Assembly: GCF_029960785.1 (NCBI RefSeq)
Contig: NZ_JASBQE010000031.1
Span: 1 to 64,000, forward strand
DNA: 64,000 nucleotides
Source of the DNA: Polyangium sp. 15x6
GTDB taxonomy: Bacteria; Myxococcota_A; Polyangia; Polyangiales; Polyangiaceae
Direction: 5' to 3'
Shown here: piece by piece, positions 57,780 to 64,000 of the stretch
How the letters are laid out: each line of letters opens with the position of its first letter
Position numbering within the stretch: the stretch's first letter is position 1
Made by a program: the position numbers and the translations under genes
The notes under the pieces: generated by a model
Seen by the model: only the letters and a program-made list of their open reading frames with translations
Databases searched by the model: none
What the model was told of the DNA's origin: nothing

Positions 57780-58682
57780 TTACCTCGATTCACCCGCGGT
57801 GCGGGCTGGGCGCGCGACGAGCGCGCGAAGCAGAAGCGGCCAGGGCTCGAGAGAGAGGGGCGCGAGCCGGAGCGCGCGGAAAAGGCTCTTTCGCGCGCCA
57901 TGGATGTCTCCGCCCATGAGGCGGAGGCGCCCGTCGCGTAGCTCCGTGTCCCGATCGAACTGCCCGAGCTTGCCCGAGCGCCGGTAGCCCTCGAGATGCA
58001 TGTCCCGGAGCAGCTCCCGCGACAGGCGCGTCTTTTCGGCGCGCTCGAGCGTCGGCTGCGACGTCCAGGAGCCCTCGTGGATGCGATACGCGTAGAGCGG
58101 CTCGGCGACGTAGGAGGCCGTGAATCCGGCCTCGATGATCGAGAGCCAGAAATCCCAGTCCTCGTTGCCGATGTTGAACTCGCTCCGGTAGCCGGGCGTC
58201 TTCGCGAAGGCGCTCTTGCGGAAGAGGCTGCCGGCGAAGATGTACTGGTCGACGTAGAGCAGATCCCGATCGAAGGGTTTTCCCCGCGCCGTGCCCTGCC
58301 GCCCGCCGAAGTACACGTAGTCGGTGTAGACGATGCCGCAGCGCGGATCGGCGAGGAGCAGGGGGACGGTGCGCGCGAGGTGATCGGGCTCGAGCTTGTC
58401 GTCCGCGTCGAGGCTCATCACGGCCTCGCTCTCGGCGCGCTCGATCCCGACGTTGCGCGCGCCCGCGCGGCCCATGTTCTCGGCGAGGTGCACGACCTCG
58501 ACGCGATCACTCCGGACAGCGTCGGCGAGCGCGGGGGTCTCGCCGTCGGTCGAGGCGTCGTCGATCACGATGGCGCGCCAGCGCGAATGGCGCTGGCGCT
58601 CGAGGCTCCCGATGCAGTCCGCGAGGAAACGGCCGTGGTTGAAGCAGGGGATCACGACGGTGACGGGAGCGTCACCGCTCAT
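57780..58682 (-). CDS. Family 2 glycosyltransferase
   Basis: A 300-residue GT-A enzyme. VTVVIPCFNHGRFLADCI at the start, AIVIDDASTDGE, GRAGARNVGIERAESEAVMSLDADD with the DxD metal motif near residue 100, and GNEDWDFWLSIIEAG near 175 are all present. It should transfer a sugar from a nucleotide donor; a CMP-pseudaminic acid or a neutral sugar donor are both possible. A C-terminal helical tail of about 60 residues may bind membrane or partner. ATG 58682 shares ATGA with the stop of the PseI-GNAT gene. Confidence 0.9.
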   Translation of the reverse strand: MSGDAPVTVVIPCFNHGRFLADCIGSLERQRHSRWRAIVIDDASTDGETPALADAVRSDRVEVVHLAENMGRAGARNVGIERAESEAVMSLDADDKLEPDHLARTVPLLLADPRCGIVYTDYVYFGGRQGTARGKPFDRDLLYVDQYIFAGSLFRKSAFAKTPGYRSEFNIGNEDWDFWLSIIEAGFTASYVAEPLYAYRIHEGSWTSQPTLERAEKTRLSRELLRDMHLEGYRRSGKLGQFDRDTELRDGRLRLMGGDIHGARKSLFRALRLAPLSLEPWPLLLRALVARPARTAGESR

Positions 58683-60232
58683 CGAGCGCCCTCCGGGGCC
58701 GGCGGGCGCGCCGCGCGGACGAACACGGAAACCGTCGTCCCCTGCACGTCGCGGCTGCCCACCTGGACGAACCCCGCGCGCTCGAAGGCGCGCGCGCTCG
58801 CCGTATTGTCGGGACGAACGAGCGCGACGAGCTCTCCTTCGTGCCGCCGCGCGGCCTCGACGATCGCGGCGACGCCGATCCCGCGGCCGCGCGCCGAGGG
58901 CGTGAGGGCGATCGAGATCTGATCCTCCTCGCCGCGCCGCTCGATCCGCACGGTCCCCACGGCCTCGCTTTCGCACTCGACGATGAAGAGCGAGGCCTTC
59001 GGATCGGCGAGCCTCGCGGCGAACCAGGCCTTGTGCGCCTCCCACGGGATGGGGTCCTTCGAGAGCGACACGCGGCGGGCGCCCGGCTCGTCGTTGTAGA
59101 CCCATACACGCCCCTCGTCGCGACGCTCGGCCTTGCGCAGGACGACGGTGGGCGCGGCGGGCGCGGGCACGGGCGCGAGGTCCTCGAGGCTCACGGGCTC
59201 GTAGGGCTCGAGGACGCGCGTCACCTTGCGCCCGAGCGCCTCGATCCCTTGCCGCGGCGACATCCCGTGCCGGTGCTTGCCGGCGCGCAGGACGATCGTG
59301 TTGCTCGTCGAGAGGGGCTCGCCGGGCTCGATCCTCCGCGACGAGAAGACCGTCCGCCTCGCGAAGGCGCGCAGCTCCTCCTCGACCGCGTGCACCTCCT
59401 TGCGGCCCGTCCCGAGCGTCCGCTCGACCTCGCGGATGCGCCGGATCATCTCCGTGAGCTCGTGCGGCTCGAGGGCGAAGGCGTGGTCGGGCCCCGGCAG
59501 GCGATTGCTCAGCGTGTAGTGTTTCTCGATCACCACCGCGCCGAGCGCCACCGAGGTCACGGGCGCGGCGACGGCGTCACGCGAGTGGTCGGACAGGCCC
59601 GTGAGGACCCCGAAGACCTCGCGCATCGTCACGAGCGCGCGGGCGTTGATGCTCTCGAGCGGCGCGGGATAGGCGGCCGTGCATTGCAGCACGATCATCT
59701 GATCGTTGCCCGCGGCGCGCACCGCCTCGATCGCCTCGCCCACCTCGACGAGCGACGCCGTGCCCGTCGAGAACACGATGGGCTTCCCCTTGGACGCCAT
59801 GTGCCGCAGGAGCGGCGTGTGCGTCATCTCGTAGCTCGCGCATTTGTACGCATCGACGTACGGGTCGAGCATGTCCGTCGACGCCTCGTCGAACGCCGAC
59901 GCCATGAACCCGATCCCCTTCTCCCGCGCGTACGCGGCGAGCTTGGGCAGCCACTCGGGCGGCATCTCCATCGACTTGATGATGTCGAAGATGTTGCGCT
60001 CGTCGCCGAGGTAGTCGCTCTTGCCCGCGCTCGGCGGGTAGAGCGCGGACGCGCGGAAGATCTGGAACTTGACGGCGTCCGCGCCTGCCTCGACGGCCAC
60101 GTCGATCAGCCGGTAGGCCTGCTCCAGGCTGCCGTTGTGGTTGCTGCCGGCCTCCGCGATGACATAGCAGCCTTCGTCGAGACCGACGCGGCGCTGGCCG
60201 ATGAGGATGCTCGGGATCGATCGCTCCATCAT
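58679..60232 (-). CDS. pseI: Pseudaminic acid synthase (PseI/NeuB family) fused to PseH-like GNAT domain
   Basis: A 517-residue two-part enzyme. Residues 1-365 are a NeuB/PseI synthase: CYVIAEAGSNHNGSLEQA, AGADAVKFQIF, MASAFDEASTD, VLQCTAAYPAPLESIN, GLSDHSRD and VIEKHYTLS are all clear, followed by a SAF domain (ARRTVFSSRRIEPGEPLS). It condenses a 6-deoxy-hexosamine with phosphoenolpyruvate to a nonulosonic acid. Residues about 375-510 are a GNAT acetyltransferase (WVYNDEPGARRVSLSKDPI, ARGRGIGVAAIVEAAR) that resembles PseH, which acetylates the 4-amino group earlier in the route. That fusion is unusual. ATG 60232 shares ATGA with the SpsF-PseG gene. Confidence 0.9.
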   Translation of the reverse strand: MMERSIPSILIGQRRVGLDEGCYVIAEAGSNHNGSLEQAYRLIDVAVEAGADAVKFQIFRASALYPPSAGKSDYLGDERNIFDIIKSMEMPPEWLPKLAAYAREKGIGFMASAFDEASTDMLDPYVDAYKCASYEMTHTPLLRHMASKGKPIVFSTGTASLVEVGEAIEAVRAAGNDQMIVLQCTAAYPAPLESINARALVTMREVFGVLTGLSDHSRDAVAAPVTSVALGAVVIEKHYTLSNRLPGPDHAFALEPHELTEMIRRIREVERTLGTGRKEVHAVEEELRAFARRTVFSSRRIEPGEPLSTSNTIVLRAGKHRHGMSPRQGIEALGRKVTRVLEPYEPVSLEDLAPVPAPAAPTVVLRKAERRDEGRVWVYNDEPGARRVSLSKDPIPWEAHKAWFAARLADPKASLFIVECESEAVGTVRIERRGEEDQISIALTPSARGRGIGVAAIVEAARRHEGELVALVRPDNTASARAFERAGFVQVGSRDVQGTTVSVFVRAARPPAPEGAR

Positions 60233-62079
60233 GCTCTCTCCTTGCGGTCTCTCTGCGCTGCCCGGGCGAACGCGGCGTCCGCGAGCGCGCGGCAGATACG
60301 GCTCGCGCCGCGGCCGTCGACGAGATCCAGGCACGCGCGCGCCATCGCTCGATGCGCGTCGGGGCCCGCGCGGACGAACGCCTCGATCGCGTCCGCGAGC
60401 TTGGCCTCGTTCCTCGCGTCTTCGAGATCGATACGCCGGGCCGCGCCGGCGGTAACGAGCGGATCGATCACCGCGCGCTGATTGTCGGCGACGGCCACGA
60501 GGAGCATCGGCGCGCCCATCGCCGCGAGCTCCCACGCCGTGCTCCCCGCCGCCGCGACGGCGAGATCGATCGACGCGAAGAGCGCGGCGACGTCCTTCGT
60601 GTCGTGCACGATCACCGGCCGGAGCGCGCCCTCGCCCGTGGACGCGGCGAGCGCGCGCAAGGCGTCGAGGTCCGGGTGCATCGGCCCCGCGAGGACCGTG
60701 ATCCGAAGGGGCACGCTCGCCGCGATCGCGAGCGCGACCCGGAGCGCGAGGAGCGAGAGCCGCGCAGGATCACTCGCCCCGAACGTGAGGAGCAGGCCGA
60801 GCGGCGCTCGCTCGAACGATCGCGCAGGCGCCGCGTCTCGCCCGAACTCCGCGCGGAGCGGCGTGTACCGCGCGCCCGCGAGCACGAGCTTCGGCCCCAC
60901 GCCACGCCCCTCCTCGCGCCCTCCCGCGTTGGGATCGAGGACCACGTCGACGGGGAGGTCCTGCTGGGAGAAATCGTCGACGTACGCCGTGACGAACGGG
61001 CCCCGGAGCGTCGCCAGCCATCGGGCCTCGAAGGCATACCCGTCCGCGACGACGACGACGGCCCCACGCGCCTCGGCCGCCTCGCGCAGCCAGAGCGCAT
61101 CCGCCTCGGATCCAGGCACGATCCGGGTCGGCACGGCGTGCACCTCGATCCCTCGCTCGGCGAAGCGCTCGGCGATCGACGCGGGCACGAGGCCGAGGAG
61201 GGCGGCGCGCCCGCCCGCGAGGACCCAGGCCTCCGCGATCGCGAGGCAACGCATGGCATGACCCGCGCCGACCTCCGGCGTCGCGTCCGCGCGGAAAAAC
61301 GCCCATGCGCCGTCGAGCCGCGCCGGTCCGTCGCTCTCCCGGAACGAGCGCTGCCGCACCGAGGCATTGAGCCGCGCGATCTCGGGGTGCGCCGCGAGGA
61401 ACCGCGCCGCGCGGGCGAGCGACATCCGATCGGGATCGCCTTCGATCGCCTCGAGCACCGTGCGCACGACGGCGAGATCCTCCGGCGTGTCCACCGTGAG
61501 GCGCAGGTGCGAGAGATCCTCGGCGGGGTGCACCACGCACGTCCGGAACCGCCCCTTCTCTTCGTAGAGGTAGGGCGTCACGTGCTCGCGGTGGTAGCCC
61601 GCGCGCCCCTCGGCGTGCGCGCGTTCGAGCGCCGCGCGGGAGAACACCTCGACCGAGAGGCCGAGCGGGATCCGTCGATCGTCGGGCGCGAAGTTCGCCG
61701 CGTAGTCGAGCGGCGCCGCGAGGAACGCCGCGACGACCCGGTCCACCTCGGCCGGATCGAGCAGCGGGCAGTCGGCCGTGATGCGCACGACGACGTCCGC
61801 GTGCGCCGCGCGCGCCGCGAGGACGAACCGCTCGAGCACGTCGTCTTCGCTGCCACGGAAGCAGGAGAGCCCGAGCCGCGCCGCCTCGGCTTCGAGCACG
61901 TCGTCGAGCGGGCGGCGCGTCGTCGCGACGACGATCGCCGACAGCCGCTTCGCCGCGCCGAGCCGCTCCGCGAGGTGATCGAGCAGCGCGCGGCCGGCGG
62001 CGCGCTCGAGCACCTTTCCGGGCAGCCGGCTCGACCCCATGCGGGCCTGCACGATCGCGACGACACGCGGATCAGACAC
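60229..62079 (-). CDS. pseG: SpsF-type cytidylyltransferase fused to PseG-like UDP-sugar hydrolase
   Basis: A 616-residue protein with two enzymes. Residues 1-250 have VVAIVQARMGSSRLPGKVL, the SpsF/KdsB-like cytidylyltransferase hallmark, and VRITADCPLLDP with metal aspartates; it should activate the nonulosonic acid with CTP (PseF role). Residues about 275-600 match PseG: FRADATPEVGAGHAMRCLAIAE, YVDDFSQQDLPVDVVLDPN, LLTFGASDP and VAAAGSTAWELAAMGAPMLL. That hydrolase removes UDP from UDP-2,4-diacetamido-trideoxy-altrose. GTG 62079 overlaps pseC by eight bases. The symbol refers to the C-terminal half. Confidence 0.9.
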   Translation of the reverse strand: MSDPRVVAIVQARMGSSRLPGKVLERAAGRALLDHLAERLGAAKRLSAIVVATTRRPLDDVLEAEAARLGLSCFRGSEDDVLERFVLAARAAHADVVVRITADCPLLDPAEVDRVVAAFLAAPLDYAANFAPDDRRIPLGLSVEVFSRAALERAHAEGRAGYHREHVTPYLYEEKGRFRTCVVHPAEDLSHLRLTVDTPEDLAVVRTVLEAIEGDPDRMSLARAARFLAAHPEIARLNASVRQRSFRESDGPARLDGAWAFFRADATPEVGAGHAMRCLAIAEAWVLAGGRAALLGLVPASIAERFAERGIEVHAVPTRIVPGSEADALWLREAAEARGAVVVVADGYAFEARWLATLRGPFVTAYVDDFSQQDLPVDVVLDPNAGGREEGRGVGPKLVLAGARYTPLRAEFGRDAAPARSFERAPLGLLLTFGASDPARLSLLALRVALAIAASVPLRITVLAGPMHPDLDALRALAASTGEGALRPVIVHDTKDVAALFASIDLAVAAAGSTAWELAAMGAPMLLVAVADNQRAVIDPLVTAGAARRIDLEDARNEAKLADAIEAFVRAGPDAHRAMARACLDLVDGRGASRICRALADAAFARAAQRDRKERA

Positions 62080-63226
62080 CCAGGACCTCGACGAGGGCGG
62101 AGACGACCCGATCGACGTCCGCGTCCTGCATGGCCGGGAACATGGGGATCGAGAGCGCCTCGGCGTAGAACGCATCCGCCACCGGGAAGCTCCCCGGACC
62201 CCAGCCGCGGTCGGCGTACGAGGGGTGGTGGTGCACCGGCACGTAATGCACCTGGGTGCCGATGCCGCGCTCGCGGAGCGCGATCATCACCTCGGCGCGG
62301 GACTTACCGAGCCCGGCGAAGTCGATCCGCACGACGTACAGGTGGAACGCGTGCTCCGTGCCCTCGAGCCTCCCGACCGGCTCGACGCCGCGCACGGGCT
62401 GGAAGAGCGCGTCGTAGCGCGCCGCGATCTCGCGCCTCCGGGCGACGAAGCGCTCGAGCTTTCCGAGCTGGGAGCGGCCGAGCGCCGCCTGGATGTCCGT
62501 GAGCCGGAAGTTGTGGCCGAGCAGGATCTGCTCCTGGTACCAGGGCCCCGGCGACGGCGCGTGGAGCCGGGCCGGATCCCGCGTGATGCCGTGGCTCCGG
62601 AAGAGCCGGAGCGCGTCGCGGAGCTTCTCGTCGTTCGTCGTGATGGCGCCCCCCTCCCCCGTCGTCACGTGCTTGACCGGGTGGAACGAGAACATCGTCA
62701 TGTCGGAGAACCGACCCGAACCGATGGGCGATCCGCCGACCGTGGCCCCGAGCGCGTGCGCCGCGTCGTCCAGGATCGCGAGGCCGTGGCGCTTCGCGAT
62801 CGCGCTGATCTCCTCCATCCGCGCCGGCTGCCCCGCGTAATGCACCGGGATGATCGCGCGCGTCTTCGGGCCGATGGCCGCTTCGAGCCGCGCCGGATCG
62901 ATCGTCGCGGCCTTCGCCTCGATGTCGACGAGCACGGGCGTCGCGCCCACGTACCGCACGCAGTTCGCCGATGCGGTGAAGGTGATCGGCGTCGTGATCA
63001 CCTCGTCTTCGGGGCCGAGCCCGAGCGCGGCGCAGGCCGCGTGCAAGGCCGTCGTGCCGTTCGAGAAGGCGACCGCGAAGCGGGCCGAGGTGAGCCGCGC
63101 GATATCGGCCTCGAAGGCGTCCACGGTGGGGCCCTGTGTGAGCCAATCGCCGCGCAGGACGGCCGCGACCGCGGCGATGTCGTCCTCGTCGATCCACTGC
63201 CTGCCATACGGGAGAAACGTACTCAT
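62072..63226 (-). CDS. pseC: PLP-dependent aminotransferase PseC
   Basis: A 384-residue DegT/DnrJ/EryC1-family aminotransferase. NGTTALHAACAALGLGPEDEV and PITFTASANCVRYVGATPV are typical of PseC, the UDP-4-amino-4,6-dideoxy-N-acetyl-altrosamine aminotransferase. LAILDDAAHALGA has the PLP aspartate, and FSFHPVKHVTTGEGG the Schiff-base lysine near residue 183. YDALFQPV and GIGTQVHYVPVHHHPSY follow as in the family. It makes the 4-amino group that the GNAT domain would acetylate. ATG 63226 shares ATGA with the flippase stop. Confidence 0.92.
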   Translation of the reverse strand: MSTFLPYGRQWIDEDDIAAVAAVLRGDWLTQGPTVDAFEADIARLTSARFAVAFSNGTTALHAACAALGLGPEDEVITTPITFTASANCVRYVGATPVLVDIEAKAATIDPARLEAAIGPKTRAIIPVHYAGQPARMEEISAIAKRHGLAILDDAAHALGATVGGSPIGSGRFSDMTMFSFHPVKHVTTGEGGAITTNDEKLRDALRLFRSHGITRDPARLHAPSPGPWYQEQILLGHNFRLTDIQAALGRSQLGKLERFVARRREIAARYDALFQPVRGVEPVGRLEGTEHAFHLYVVRIDFAGLGKSRAEVMIALRERGIGTQVHYVPVHHHPSYADRGWGPGSFPVADAFYAEALSIPMFPAMQDADVDRVVSALVEVLGV

Positions 63227-64000
63227 GACGACCACCTCGCGGCGATCACGCCGCGCTTGTTCGCTATCCACGCCCGCTCTTCGTCCGTCAAGAACCCCGT
63301 GGCGGCGAGCAGGACCGGCGCCGCGACGGCAATGGCGAGCTTGAGGCCGAGCTCCACGGCGACGGAGAACCTCCCGTCGACCCCCATCGCCGCGGCCGTC
63401 ACGCAGACCGCGACGAAGGCGATCCGCGCGAGCCGCCCCTTCTCGTAGGGCAGGCGCTCGCCGCGCGCCCCGGCCCAGAAGAGCAGCGCGAGGATGGCGT
63501 ACCCGAGGAGCGTCGCCCACGCCGCGCCCACGATGCCGTAGCGCGGGAGCGCCCACACGTTGAGCCCGATGTTCGCGAGGCCGGCGACGAGCGTGAGGAC
63601 CGGGATGATCCGCGTCCGCGACGCGTGGAAGAGGGCGCCCACGTGCACGAGGTAGACGGCGTGCAGCGGCGCGGCAAGCGAGAGGACCATCGTGAGCGGA
63701 GCCGCCTCGGCGAAGCGCGCGGAGTAGAGGGTCCGCACGATCGTGGGCGCGAAGATCACGAAGCCGAGCGTCGCCGCCGACACCGTGAGCAAGACGAGCG
63801 TGATCGCCCGACCGATGAACTTCTCTTCGTCCGGCTTTCCATGCGCCCGCATGAACTGCGGCACGTACGCGCCGTTGACCGACTGGTTGATCATGAAGAG
63901 CGTCGTCGTCGATCCGTACGCGACCGTATAAAGGCCGACCGCGTCGCGCCCGAGGTACTTCTCGATGAGGAGCCGATCGGCCGCCTCGAGCGCCCAGTGG
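63223..64000 (-). CDS. Polysaccharide/oligosaccharide flippase (Wzx-like), 5' part missing
   Basis: The C-terminal 258 residues are present; the start lies beyond the right edge of the window. About seven transmembrane helices, and the mid-segment WALEAADRLLIEKYLGRDAVGLYTVAYG, typical of MATE/MOP-superfamily exporters of lipid-linked glycans (the R and D around the helix hinge). It would move the pseudaminic acid-containing glycan unit across the inner membrane. It is the first visible gene of the coupled operon; pseB, needed at the start of the pathway, is not in the window and may lie further upstream. Confidence 0.87.
   Translation of the reverse strand, partial: HWALEAADRLLIEKYLGRDAVGLYTVAYGSTTTLFMINQSVNGAYVPQFMRAHGKPDEEKFIGRAITLVLLTVSAATLGFVIFAPTIVRTLYSARFAEAAPLTMVLSLAAPLHAVYLVHVGALFHASRTRIIPVLTLVAGLANIGLNVWALPRYGIVGAAWATLLGYAILALLFWAGARGERLPYEKGRLARIAFVAVCVTAAAMGVDGRFSVAVELGLKLAIAVAAPVLLAATGFLTDEERAWIANKRGVIAARWSS

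Overview
The window is high-GC DNA whose gene content points to a myxobacterium, most likely of the Polyangiales (Sorangium/Polyangium type). This is inferred from a MYXO-CTERM-like sorting tail at the left edge, several Ser/Thr protein kinases (one PknK-like with ATPase and TPR regions, one with a PEGA domain), a PP2C phosphatase fused to a cyclic-nucleotide-binding domain, an AgmX/PglI-type protein, many Gly/Ala/Ser- and Pro-rich lipoproteins, and frequent GTG starts. No rRNA, tRNA, CRISPR array, transposase or phage gene was recognised.

Layout. 1-5 kb: end of a Gly-rich surface protein, a repeat-filled gap, a VAO-family FAD oxidase, a UPF0104 flippase-like membrane protein, a small secreted protein and a GST-like protein. 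5-12.3 kb (minus strand): a likely four-gene operon of a lipoprotein phosphoesterase, an outer-membrane barrel, the PknK-like kinase and a FAD oxidoreductase. 12.5-18.3 kb: secreted and membrane proteins, a TolB-like lipoprotein with a CXXCH motif, and the PP2C-cNMP phosphatase. 18.7-24.2 kb: aerobic benzoyl-CoA (box) genes boxC and boxB, divergent from boxR, followed by glgA. 24.2-34.3 kb: a DUF3829-like lipoprotein, a DUF1232 protein, an unknown protein coupled to an AgmX-like protein, recN, a two-domain ThyX-like protein, map and a secreted protein. 34.4-41.4 kb (minus strand): a NifU-like protein, an M28 peptidase, a translationally coupled envelope operon (DUF4349, small lipoprotein, coiled-coil protein, OmpA-like protein), a CDP-alcohol phosphatidyltransferase and a universal stress protein. 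41.6-53.1 kb: two further kinases, a DUF362 plus NapH/NapG-like fusion electron-transfer pair, a multi-PAS histidine kinase and a LolC/E-like permease. 53.1-55.5 kb: a CCA-adding-type nucleotidyltransferase and a methyltransferase. 55.4-64 kb (minus strand): a tightly coupled nonulosonic acid (pseudaminic acid) and glycan operon of flippase, PseC, an SpsF-PseG fusion, a PseI-GNAT fusion, a GT2, a Pse-type methylase, an unknown protein and a second methyltransferase.

The most unusual structure is a family of mirror-symmetric arrays of hairpins, about 290-300 bp long. Two complete copies fill the gaps between convergent genes (18351-18646 and 30033-30322) and a half copy lies at 557-665. Between copies the stems change on both sides while the loops stay conserved, which suggests selection on folded structure. 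Other notable features are two near-identical palindromes in the boxC-boxR promoter region, a tandem ThyX-like protein whose two halves keep complementary parts of the family signature, and domain fusions in the pseudaminic acid operon. All assignments come from reading motifs and context by eye; no database search was run.
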